64,000 bases of DNA. It comes from Bacteroidetes bacterium GWF2_35_48 (GTDB taxonomy: Bacteria > Bacteroidota > Bacteroidia > Bacteroidales > GWF2-35-48). A program made the translations under genes and the position numbers. Position 1 is the first letter of the stretch. Every line of letters starts with the position of its first letter. This document shows positions 26,738 through 34,485 of this stretch, piece by piece. Below the pieces are notes generated by a model. It searched no databases. It was not told the origin of the DNA and worked only from the letters and a program-made list of their open reading frames with translations. The stretch spans positions 1 to 64,000 of the forward strand of contig MEOG01000090.1 of the NCBI GenBank assembly GCA_001769125.1. Direction: 5' to 3'.

Positions 26738-27700
26738 TCATTCATTTGTTCCAAACATTTGGGATTCAAAAAGAAATTTTCCAAGATTAAAACGAAAAGT
26801 TAGACCTGCATAAGGCGCCATAAAAGCATTGTATTTGCTGATCTTATTCTTCTCATTTGTTTCTGTCAGCGACAACTGAAAAAAGGGATATATGCCGCCT
26901 TCTGCATAAATCTGAAAATTCTTTGCAGGTTTATAAATAAACAACAGACACGCCTGAAGATTATAATTACTTAAAATTACCGGACCGTTCCAGTATTTAG
27001 AATGAATTTGTGCATTTGTCGAATCAACAACAAAGCCTGTTTTCAAACCGGTCACAGATGCTTTAAATTCTGTTTCGAACTTTGGTCCAAATTTGTAATT
27101 AAAGGTTGCTTCAACCGGCAAAACCACCGTCATAGTAAAATTTTCAGCTATTTGCCTGCGAAACCCAATTACAGGGAAAGGAATGATGCGACCGTCGTAA
27201 ATAACTCCAAAACCGAGTACATTTATTTTATTAATGCCTTTAATGTAAATTTTCGCACCTCCACCTAAAACATTAACAAACGAATTCCTGTCGCTTTTCA
27301 GATCATTATCAAAACTTACACGCGCATGATAAACCCAAATTCCGGATGCTAAACTAGCCCGAAACTGTGTAAATCCCAAAGCAAAATTATAAATCAGATT
27401 TGAAGAAGGGACAGGAGAAAATTTCGTTTCACGAACTCCGGCATTAAGTGTAAGAAAAGATTGACGCGCTCCGATATTTAATTTTCCTATATCTACATTA
27501 ACCTTACCATTCAGAGGGATTATGCCCGTTGTACGTATACGGTACATACTATAACTCACAGAGTCATTCACTTTATGAGAAGGCATAAACAGACCTCCAA
27601 CCCTTACCCCGGGTTGAAAAAGTGAAGATATATCAACCGACTGTGAAAAAACACAGAAAAAGAAAAACAGGTTAAAAAATAAAAATAGCAGTGCTTTCAT
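26738..27700 (-). CDS. Exported outer-membrane barrel-like protein
   Basis: 320-residue protein with a strongly hydrophobic signal peptide (LLFLFFNLFFFFCVFSQ, residues 4-20). The remainder shows alternating hydrophobic residues and aromatic strand ends, and the protein finishes with FRFNLGKFLFESQMF, in keeping with an outer-membrane beta barrel. It resembles the uncharacterised DUF6268-type proteins of Bacteroidota, though that call is from general pattern only. It is the first gene of a probable two-gene unit with the M50-like protein. Function unknown. Confidence 0.6.
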   Translation of the reverse strand: MKALLFLFFNLFFFFCVFSQSVDISSLFQPGVRVGGLFMPSHKVNDSVSYSMYRIRTTGIIPLNGKVNVDIGKLNIGARQSFLTLNAGVRETKFSPVPSSNLIYNFALGFTQFRASLASGIWVYHARVSFDNDLKSDRNSFVNVLGGGAKIYIKGINKINVLGFGVIYDGRIIPFPVIGFRRQIAENFTMTVVLPVEATFNYKFGPKFETEFKASVTGLKTGFVVDSTNAQIHSKYWNGPVILSNYNLQACLLFIYKPAKNFQIYAEGGIYPFFQLSLTETNEKNKISKYNAFMAPYAGLTFRFNLGKFLFESQMFGTNE

Positions 27701-27763
27701 AAAACTTTATTTCATGTAAAATTAAAAATATTGTTGGAAAATCTTTAAATTGCTAACGATTTT

Positions 27764-29086
27764 ATGGAAACAAAATTCAAAACTTTTATTGAAAAACAAA
27801 AACTCTGCCAGTTTGAGGATAAAATTCTTCTTACTGTCAGCGGAGGTATTGATTCTATTGTAATGCTTGATTTATTTGTAAAAGCAGGATATTCATGCAG
27901 TATCGCACATTGCAATTTTAAGCTTCGCGGAAAAGAATCAGACGAAGATGAAAAATTTGTTTGCCGACTTGCAGCTCAATATAAAATTCCTTTTTTCACA
28001 AAATCATTTCACACTTCTGAAATAAGTAAAGAAAAAAACATTTCCATTCAAATGGCAGCAAGGGAACTTCGTTACAAATGGTTCGAAATGTTAAGAAAAA
28101 AACATCATTTCAAGTACATTGCTGTTGCACATAATGCAAACGACTCTATTGAAACTTTTTTTATCAATCTTACAAGGGGAACAGGAATAACAGGCTTAAC
28201 CGGAATCGCTGCAAAATCAGATAAAATAATCAGACCTCTTCTTTTTGCTTTTAGAAAAGACATTGTAACATATTGTAAAAAAAACGAACTTCAATACAGA
28301 GAAGACAGCAGTAATAATACAACAAAATATGCGCGAAATTTGATTCGCCACGAGTTGATTCCTCTTCTAAAAAGGTTCAACCCTTCTTTTGAAAATACAA
28401 TGATAGAAAACATATCAAAACTTTATGAAACAGAACAAATTTTTTCAGATGTAATTGCAAAAACCAAGAATAATTTATTGAAACAAAAAGGCAAACAATG
28501 GCTGATTGAAGTTGAAAAAATCAAAATGCTAAACCCAATAAAAACGTATCTTTACGAAATATTTAAAGATTTTGAATTTAACAAAGATCAGGCTGAAGAC
28601 ATTCATAATTTGATTTCATCACAAACCGGAAAATATATCTGTTCTGATACGCATACAATACTTCGCAACCGGAATAATCTGATTGTTGAAAAAAATAAAA
28701 ATGAGAAAATCGTATCAAAAAAAATCACAATCAAAACAAAAAAAATTACGCTTCCTGTCTCGCTATGTTTTAAAATTTGTGATGCAGATAAATTTCAGTT
28801 AATAAAAGATAATCATACAGCCTGTCTTGATTTCAACAAAATAACATTTCCGCTCGAACTCAGAAAATGGAAACAGGGAGACTATTTTTATCCTTTGGGC
28901 ATGAAAGGGAAGAAGAAAATCAGTGATTTTTTTACTGATAAAAAATTATCTCTGTATGATAAAAATAATACTTGGTTATTAACATCGGGAGACTCCATTG
29001 TTTGGGTAACAGGAATGCAAATTGATGAAAGATTTAAAATTACGGACAGGACAAAAAAAGTTTGGGTTGTTCAATTAGGAATATGA
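27764..29086 (+). CDS. tilS: tRNA(Ile)-lysidine synthase TilS
   Basis: 440-residue cytosolic enzyme that attaches lysine to C34 of the CAU-anticodon isoleucine tRNA using ATP, so that the tRNA reads AUA. The PP-loop SGGIDS is at residues 26-31. The conserved HCNFKLRGKESDEDE, the central VAHNANDSIETFFINLTRGTG block (about 122-142) and EDSSNNTTKYARNLIRHELIP identify the family. A C-terminal TilS_C-like domain (about 360-440) contains KWKQGDYFYPLGMKGKKKISDFF. The length is normal. It is transcribed divergently from the barrel-like gene. Confidence 0.96.
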   Translation: METKFKTFIEKQKLCQFEDKILLTVSGGIDSIVMLDLFVKAGYSCSIAHCNFKLRGKESDEDEKFVCRLAAQYKIPFFTKSFHTSEISKEKNISIQMAARELRYKWFEMLRKKHHFKYIAVAHNANDSIETFFINLTRGTGITGLTGIAAKSDKIIRPLLFAFRKDIVTYCKKNELQYREDSSNNTTKYARNLIRHELIPLLKRFNPSFENTMIENISKLYETEQIFSDVIAKTKNNLLKQKGKQWLIEVEKIKMLNPIKTYLYEIFKDFEFNKDQAEDIHNLISSQTGKYICSDTHTILRNRNNLIVEKNKNEKIVSKKITIKTKKITLPVSLCFKICDADKFQLIKDNHTACLDFNKITFPLELRKWKQGDYFYPLGMKGKKKISDFFTDKKLSLYDKNNTWLLTSGDSIVWVTGMQIDERFKITDRTKKVWVVQLGI

Positions 29087-29226
29087 TAATTGGTGTTGCT
29101 GCACAATTAATAAGCATTAACCTGTTTGGCTCGCCGTTAAGGCAGACAGAATAGATCCATACAGGCTCAGCACAGGTGTACAGCACGGAGCAAGGCGTTA
29201 AAATAAAAAGAAAAGGGGTTATCGGT

Positions 29227-29260
29227 AATCGGTGTCTGAGCAGAGTCGAAGACACCGATT
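29227..29260. repeat. Conserved-loop hairpin, copy at 29.2 kb
   Basis: An 11-bp perfect stem, AATCGGTGTCT (29227-29237) and AGACACCGATT (29250-29260), closes the loop GAGCAGAGTCGA. The loop matches those at 58464-58475 and 56215-56225 while the stems differ. Confidence 0.85.
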
Positions 29261-29264
29261 TAAC

Positions 29265-29696
29265 CTATTTGCATTTTGAAGTTTTCTTCACTTCTATTTC
29301 TGTAAACTGAAGTTCTACTTTTCCATTAGACACATCATCCATAGAGATTTCATCAATAATAAAAGCCAATCCTTTTGCTTTTCCTTTAATTTTCTTTTTT
29401 GGTTTGATACATTTTTTAATTATACCGGTTTTTGATTTAACAACATGATCTACATGCATGGCTAATTCAAAATTAACATTTATCGGATAATCATTTGTAT
29501 TTTCAATCATCAGCATAAGCTGTAAACCTTTAGATGGCTTATCTTTTTTCCCTTTTATTTCGCTCCAGTTATAAAATAATTTTACACCTTCTGTATTTGA
29601 ATGCTCTTTAAAATCTATTTTTTTGAAACAAACAAAACCAAAAGAAAAATAAACAGCAGTAAACAATAAAGCAAAAAAAACAAAATTTCTTTTCAT
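29265..29696 (-). CDS. Small exported protein of unknown function
   Basis: 143-residue protein with a signal peptide (about 1-23, FFALLFTAVYFSFGFVCF). The mature part is lysine-rich and looks like a single beta-sandwich (LMLMIENTNDYPINVNFELAMHV), ending in VELQFTEIEVKKTSKCK. No family was recognised. It follows the TPR-PAS-phosphatase gene by 9 bp and is probably in the same transcript, which hints at a link to that signalling protein but does not show one. Confidence 0.65.
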   Translation of the reverse strand: MKRNFVFFALLFTAVYFSFGFVCFKKIDFKEHSNTEGVKLFYNWSEIKGKKDKPSKGLQLMLMIENTNDYPINVNFELAMHVDHVVKSKTGIIKKCIKPKKKIKGKAKGLAFIIDEISMDDVSNGKVELQFTEIEVKKTSKCK

Positions 29697-29705
29697 AAAA
29701 CAATT

Positions 29706-32700
29706 TTAAATTCTTAATCCAATAACAATAATATCGTCTATTTGTTCATAAATTCCCTTCCAGTTATCAAATTGCTGTTCTAACTTTTTCTTTTGTTCCG
29801 GCATTGAAAAATCCTGTAATTTAACTAACATTTCCTGAAAAGATTTTTTCTTAAATTTTGTTCCGCTTTCGCCACCGAACTGGTCAGCATAACCATCTGA
29901 AAAAATATAAACAGTATCATTTTTTTGTAAATCTATTATATTATTTGTAAAGGGTAACGTAGTATAATGTATTCCGATAGGCATTTTATCGGCCTTGAAT
30001 TCTGTTAATACATTATTGCGAATCAGATACAGTGGATTATTCGCGCCGGCATATTGCAATTGATTTGTATCTGTATCAATTATACACAATGCCATGTCCA
30101 TTCCATCCTGATTTTCTCCTAGTTTTCCGGTCTGGTGTAAAGAAGTTATAACTCTTTCACGAAGCTCATTTAAGATACCACAAGCTTTTAAATTATTACC
30201 ATGTTTTTCAAAAAGTCGGTTCACAATTTCGTTCAGAAAAGCTATTCCCAACATACTCATGAATGCTCCCGGAACCCCATGACCCGTACAATCTACGGCT
30301 GCAACAACCAATTTATTTTCTTTCGTGGTTGCCCAGTAAAAATCTCCGGAAACAATATCGCGCGGTTTAAAAAGAACAAAATAATCGGATACTTTTCCGG
30401 CAATAATTTCAGTTGAAGGGATAACAGCAGATTGAATCTGACATGCATAATTGATACTATCTGTAATTTCTTTTTTCTGTTCACCAATAAGATCCCTTTG
30501 TTTTAAAGCAATATCTCTTTGCTTTTCGACTTCCTGTTCAGCCAGTTTTATTTTTGTAATATCGGAATCAATAGTAATTATTTTCACGCAATTTCCTTCA
30601 TAATCCACGATAGGAGTAAGTGTTGTTTGTAACCAGATTTTTTCACCATCCCTTTTTGCCGAAAGAGAAGTATACACAACAGATTTCCCTTCTTTAATAC
30701 TTTGATTTAAGAGTTCTAAAAAATTAGGATTCGAGCTTACCGCTATAAGATTGTCTCCCTTTTTCTCAACAAATTCACTAAACTTATACCCAAATAAATG
30801 TGTAAACCCTTCGTTAACCCATTCAATCTTTCCGGTACCATCGGCAATAATAACAGCATTGTCTGTTTTGCTCGCAACAATAGAAAGTTTCTCCAATTCA
30901 TGATTCTGCAATTCTACAAGTTCAGCCTGTGCCTGTATTTCTTCTTTCTGCTGCTGAAGCTCCTCATTTTTTTCAAGAATTTCTGTTTTCTGTTGCGCTA
31001 AAATGATATTCGCTTTCTTCTTTTCATTAAACTGCCTGAATAATAATACAGAAAACACAATTATCAAAATAAATCCCACAACAAAAACCCAAAGTACAAG
31101 CTTTAGCTGGTTTTTCTGGTTTTCTTTAAGCTCGTTAGATGTATTTAATATCTTAATCTCTGCTTCTTTCTTTTCTGTTTGATATTTTGTTTCAACCTCT
31201 GTAATTAATTTAAGAGATTGTTCATTCATTAATGAATCTTTCAATTGGGAGAAAAGTTTGAAATATTCATAAGCGCCTTTATAATTTCCTGTTTTTTCAT
31301 AAAGTGTTGCAAAAGCTTCATAGATTTTCCCAAGATATTCCTTCGCTTGTATTTGCCTTACTAGCTCTAAACTATTTTGGAGGTTTTGTAATGCCAGATC
31401 ATATTTTTTTATTTTCGTGTACAATTGACCAAGGCTCATGTACATTTGAGTTATATAGGTTTTCATTTCCATTTCTTTCGCGTTATCAAGTGCTTGATGG
31501 AAATATTTCTCTGCTACTTCTGGTTTATTAATTTTAGAGTATGACTGTCCAATATTTGCAGCAATCTGCATAACCAACATTTTATCATTCAAATTCCGTG
31601 CAGTACTTAAAGCTGTATCAAAATAAGCAATAGCTGTTTTATGATCTTCTGCTTCCAGATATGTCTGACCAATGCTATTTAATGTATTACAAATGCCCTT
31701 TTTATCTTTAAGATCCTTCATAATTGCATGAGCATTCTTAAAATACTCAAGCGACTTTTCATTATTATATCTCCAGGTTTTATCGTTAAGTTTTAACTTT
31801 TTGCTTATCTCAACATTTGTGTTATCATTAAATTTAGTTTTATTCATACTAACATACACAAGACCAATATTAATAAAATTATTGGCCGTTCCCTGCCTGT
31901 GCTTTAATTTCTCAAAACAATCAAGAGATTTTTTGTAATATTCAATCGCTTCTTCGTATTTGCCCCACTCATGGTGCACGATTCCCATCATCTGGAAGGA
32001 TTTTCCGAGCATAACTGTATCTTTTAACAGTTCTGCAATTTGTAATGAATTCTGATAATATCCGACAGCTTTAAAATAATCGCCTTTATAAAAATAAATG
32101 TTTCCTATTTGAACCAGCACCCCAGCTTCTTCTTTCCTTTCATTGATTTTTTTATAATCTTCCAGAGATTGAGTGAAGTAGTTAATTGCTTCCTGATTGT
32201 TTCCCATTTTAACGAAAACATACCCAATATTATGACGCAGATCGCCACAGCCTTTTGTATCCCCAAGGGATTCTTTAATTAAAAGCGATTTGCGGAAGTA
32301 ATCAATCGCCTGATCAAAAATACTTTTTCCGACATAAAAACGCCCAATATTCAATAATGCTTCCGCTTCTTCCTTTTTATTATTTTGCCTGCGGGCACGT
32401 TCAATTACATTCATTGAAATTTCGTAGCATTTTTCAGGATTAGAAACTATAAGGAATTTAGCTTTCTGGTTTAAAATCATCAATAGTTCGTCTGAAAAGT
32501 TATTTTTTTGAGCGATAGATTCTGCCTCATCTAATAAATCGAAACTCCTGGGGTTTTTCAATGCAGAGTACTCCTCGGCAAGCTTAGATAAAATAATAAC
32601 TTTCTCCCGCTTATCTTTAACCTTTTTCAAGACAGCCTCAAGGCTATCTGTTTTTGATACAGGTGCGGCAAAAAATGCTTCTGAGAAAATCAGAATTAGA

Positions 32701-32726
32701 AACAATATTTGAATTAAAAATTTCAC
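29706..32726 (-). CDS. TPR sensor - PAS - SpoIIE/PP2C serine phosphatase
   Basis: 1006-residue signalling protein. A signal peptide (1-20) leads to a periplasmic array of about ten TPR motifs (30-520; repeats of the YFxxAIxYFxxSL type), a transmembrane helix near 540-562 (VLWVFVVGFILIIVFSVLLF), a coiled coil, a PAS domain (about 620-735, GKIEWVNEGFTHLFGY) and a SpoIIE-like PPM phosphatase domain (about 770-1006). The metal-binding acids are visible in SGDFYW, AVDCTGHGVPGAFMSMLG and YIFSDGYADQFGG. It would dephosphorylate a Ser/Thr protein, classically an anti-sigma-factor antagonist, in response to an envelope signal. No kinase or antagonist gene lies nearby. The catalytic half is closely similar to that of the protein at 44578-48552. 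Confidence 0.92.
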   Translation of the reverse strand: MKFLIQILFLILIFSEAFFAAPVSKTDSLEAVLKKVKDKREKVIILSKLAEEYSALKNPRSFDLLDEAESIAQKNNFSDELLMILNQKAKFLIVSNPEKCYEISMNVIERARRQNNKKEEAEALLNIGRFYVGKSIFDQAIDYFRKSLLIKESLGDTKGCGDLRHNIGYVFVKMGNNQEAINYFTQSLEDYKKINERKEEAGVLVQIGNIYFYKGDYFKAVGYYQNSLQIAELLKDTVMLGKSFQMMGIVHHEWGKYEEAIEYYKKSLDCFEKLKHRQGTANNFINIGLVYVSMNKTKFNDNTNVEISKKLKLNDKTWRYNNEKSLEYFKNAHAIMKDLKDKKGICNTLNSIGQTYLEAEDHKTAIAYFDTALSTARNLNDKMLVMQIAANIGQSYSKINKPEVAEKYFHQALDNAKEMEMKTYITQMYMSLGQLYTKIKKYDLALQNLQNSLELVRQIQAKEYLGKIYEAFATLYEKTGNYKGAYEYFKLFSQLKDSLMNEQSLKLITEVETKYQTEKKEAEIKILNTSNELKENQKNQLKLVLWVFVVGFILIIVFSVLLFRQFNEKKKANIILAQQKTEILEKNEELQQQKEEIQAQAELVELQNHELEKLSIVASKTDNAVIIADGTGKIEWVNEGFTHLFGYKFSEFVEKKGDNLIAVSSNPNFLELLNQSIKEGKSVVYTSLSAKRDGEKIWLQTTLTPIVDYEGNCVKIITIDSDITKIKLAEQEVEKQRDIALKQRDLIGEQKKEITDSINYACQIQSAVIPSTEIIAGKVSDYFVLFKPRDIVSGDFYWATTKENKLVVAAVDCTGHGVPGAFMSMLGIAFLNEIVNRLFEKHGNNLKACGILNELRERVITSLHQTGKLGENQDGMDMALCIIDTDTNQLQYAGANNPLYLIRNNVLTEFKADKMPIGIHYTTLPFTNNIIDLQKNDTVYIFSDGYADQFGGESGTKFKKKSFQEMLVKLQDFSMPEQKKKLEQQFDNWKGIYEQIDDIIVIGLRI

Positions 32727-32785
32727 GCCATTATTTTGGCATTAAAATTAACAATGCTTATGGAATTAACAAAATTATTATACTT

Positions 32786-32968
32786 AGTGTTTGCAAGAAA
32801 ACGTCAATCATCCGCACTAGCTGGCTCAAACACTCACAGGGTGTTTGCCCTGTTACTCTCGACCTGAAAAACAGTCATGTACATTAGTACACTCCTGATT
32901 TTCAGGTCTTCAAAAGCCCTGCCTACCGGACAGGCAGGCTTGAACTTGACGTTTTCTTATCAAGCACT
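32786..32968. repeat. Covarying structured repeat element, copy A (183 bp)
   Basis: Non-coding element bounded by the inverted termini AGTGTTTG (32786-32793) and CAAGCACT (32961-32968). An extended outer stem includes AAGAAAACGTCAA (32795-32807) with TTGACGTTTTCTT (32946-32958). Inside are helix 1 (CAAACAC 32827-32833 with GTGTTTG 32841-32847), a linker CCCTGTTACTCTC, helix 2 (GACCTGAAAA 32861-32870 with TTTTCAGGTC 32899-32908) and helix 3 (TGTAC 32878-32882 with GTACA 32887-32891). An extra hairpin CCTGCCT...AGGCAGG is present at 32918-32938. Copy B at 49173-49352 keeps every helix with compensatory changes. It could be a structured RNA, or a DNA hairpin element of the MITE type. Confidence 0.8.
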
Positions 32969-32992
32969 GACACTGTCAAACAAAAAACATGA

Positions 32993-33010
32993 GTTTTCTT
33001 GCTGACACTA
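32993..33010. repeat. Second inverted terminus of the copy A element
   Basis: GTTTTCTTGCTGACACTA is the near-exact inverse (16 of 18) of the left end of copy A at 32785-32802. The full element may therefore run 32785-33010. A collapsed copy of the two termini lies at 36633-36654. Confidence 0.6.
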
Positions 33011-33085
33011 CTTCGACTGATACAATATAAAACAATATATGAAATTTTTCCCACTTAAAACGTGCTAATACACAATTCATGGTAT

Positions 33086-33093
33086 TATATTTG
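33086..33093 (+). promoter_or_regulatory. -7 element for the porin-like gene
   Basis: TATATTTG, an exact TAnnTTTG match, 28 bp before the ATG at 33122; no clear -33 element. Confidence 0.5.
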
Positions 33094-33121
33094 CAAAGTG
33101 GAAATAAAAATCTATAAAATT

Positions 33122-33769
33122 ATGAAAACTATAAATTTTATCATTCTGCTTGTGATGGGATTTTCATATATAGCAGATGCACAACAACCCTTTCTGGGAG
33201 GAAGAGTTGGCTACGGTTACACACGCTTAAACAACAAGTATATTGCAGAACAACCCGATTCTGTTCAACAGTATGTATCGTCTTTTGGTACAAATTTCGG
33301 CGTTGGAGGTGGTTTTTATTTTACCGACAGATTTTGCCTGAAAACGGAACTTGTGTTCAATAATATTCAGCAAAGATATGAAGGAGATATTATGGGCGGA
33401 TACAAATCATTAACCGATGTTAAAACATTAGATATTCCCATACTATTTTCTTTTGGGAAATGGGTTTATATTGAAGCCGGACCGGTTTTCAACTTTGTAT
33501 TAAAAGCATCTTTTAATTCAACAATTGACTCATTAGATCAAAAAAATATTACAGATAAATATAACCGGATAAATTACGGCGCTATGCTTGGTGGAGGCTT
33601 TGCATTACATGCCGGTGATATTCTTGTGCTTTATGGCGGTCTTCGTGGCTTTGTAGGATTAAAAGATTATGGCAATGGGGTTGATGCGTTGGGAGAAGAA
33701 ATTCATGATTATAAAACAACAAGCTGGGGTATTGGTGCTGTTGCAGGGATTAATATTAAGATTCCGTAG
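33122..33769 (+). CDS. Outer-membrane beta-barrel protein (porin family)
   Basis: 215 residues from the ATG at 33122. An upstream in-frame start at 33062 was rejected because it precedes the promoter motif and would displace the signal peptide (MKTINFIILLVMGFSYIADA). Strand-like segments with alternating hydrophobic and aromatic residues (GGRVGYGYTRL, GVGGGFYFTDRFCLKTELVF, WVYIEAGPVFNFVLKA, GWGIGAVAGINIKIP) fit an eight-stranded outer-membrane barrel of the kind common in Bacteroidota. The transported substrate, if any, is unknown. It appears to be a single gene. Confidence 0.75.
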   Translation: MKTINFIILLVMGFSYIADAQQPFLGGRVGYGYTRLNNKYIAEQPDSVQQYVSSFGTNFGVGGGFYFTDRFCLKTELVFNNIQQRYEGDIMGGYKSLTDVKTLDIPILFSFGKWVYIEAGPVFNFVLKASFNSTIDSLDQKNITDKYNRINYGAMLGGGFALHAGDILVLYGGLRGFVGLKDYGNGVDALGEEIHDYKTTSWGIGAVAGINIKIP

Positions 33770-33820
33770 GTTGGGATTGAATTAGGAACTGATGTTACGC
33801 AAATTGTGGGAAATAATGTA

Positions 33821-33923
33821 GCAGTCGGCAGTCGGCAGTCGGCAGTCAAATAGTCGGCAGTCAGACAGACTGAGGACTGTAGACTTCAAAGCAAAGCATC
33901 TTCCGGCTTTGGACTTCGGACTG
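33821..33923. repeat. AGTCGGC / GACTG repeat array 1
   Basis: Inside a 301-bp gene-free spacer (33770-34070). Tandem AGTCGGC units (about five) are followed by GACAGACTGAGGACTGTAGACT. The same two-part order occurs at 35814-35950. The AGTC and GACT halves are inversely related, so the array can fold back on itself. A promoter element lies at 34039-34046; nothing else is seen in the spacer. Confidence 0.8.
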
Positions 33924-34038
33924 ATTAATAAAAAAAAACACTTTGCTTAACATGGGTTAAAAATTAGGAATTTTAATGTAAAAAGTAAGCATTAACTAAT
34001 TTTTAACAATTTCTTTTCAATAATAAGAAAGAAAAAAG

Positions 34039-34046
34039 TAATTTTG
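34039..34046 (+). promoter_or_regulatory. -7 element for the HMA-fold gene
   Basis: TAATTTTG, an exact TAnnTTTG match, 24 bp before the ATG at 34071. Confidence 0.5.
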
Positions 34047-34070
34047 GGAAAATTTAAATTCAAAAAAATT

Positions 34071-34445
34071 ATGAAAAAATTAAATTCAATTTTTGCAATT
34101 CTGTTAACTGCTATTCTCTTTTTGAGCATCAGCTTGCAAGCAAATGCAGTTACAGGAAAAGAAAAAGAAATTAAAATTAAAGTTTTCTTTCATTGCGGTA
34201 ATGGAAAAGCGCTTCTTGAAAAAGAACTCGGAAAAACAGAAGGGATTAAATCGGTTGTTGCAGATTTGCAAACAAAGGTCGTTACAATAAAATACGATCC
34301 GGCTAAACAGGATAAAGACAAACTGGTTGCTGCCATTGAAAAAATTGGTTACACGACAGAATTCACTAAAGATGGAACAAAAATTAAAAAAGCATGCTCA
34401 CATGGAGAAGAGGGCGAAGGGAGCAAAGAAGAACATAAACACTAA
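34071..34445 (+). CDS. Exported HMA-fold protein lacking the full CxxC motif
   Basis: 124 residues from the ATG at 34071, the start that places the signal peptide (about 1-26, ending LQANA) at the N terminus. Residues 33-98 follow the heavy-metal-associated ferredoxin-like fold (EIKIKVFFHCGNGKALLEKEL ... VVTIKYDPAKQDKDKLVAAIEKIGYT). The usual CxxC metal site is reduced to Cys42 with Gly at position 45. The tail (ACSHGEEGEGSKEEHKH) contains a Cys and several His residues that could bind metal instead. A metallochaperone-like role is possible but not shown. It ends with its own terminator. Confidence 0.75.
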   Translation: MKKLNSIFAILLTAILFLSISLQANAVTGKEKEIKIKVFFHCGNGKALLEKELGKTEGIKSVVADLQTKVVTIKYDPAKQDKDKLVAAIEKIGYTTEFTKDGTKIKKACSHGEEGEGSKEEHKH

Positions 34446-34455
34446 CAGATAGGAG

Positions 34456-34485
34456 ACGGGACTTACAATCCCGTTTTTTATTTTT
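34456..34485 (+). terminator. Intrinsic terminator after the HMA-fold gene
   Basis: Stem ACGGGA (34456-34461) with TCCCGT (34469-34474), loop CTTACAA, followed by a T-rich run. It overlaps the 3' end of the converging metallophosphoesterase gene. Confidence 0.85.

Larger units (their letters stand above)
32969..33121. other. Rest of the 395-bp gene-free spacer
   Basis: The spacer 32727-33121 carries copy A, its second terminus and, at 33086-33093, a promoter -7 element for the downstream gene. Nothing further was recognised. Confidence 0.6.

Noticed and set aside
26520-26741. Alternative minus-strand frame with CKYVAIVG repeats upstream of the M50-like gene
   Set aside because: The repeated peptide comes only from the 24-bp DNA repeats and palindrome; no conserved domain follows.
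34071-34445. Functional copper chaperone CopZ
   Set aside because: It has a signal peptide and lacks the second Cys of CxxC, so the CopZ name is not justified.
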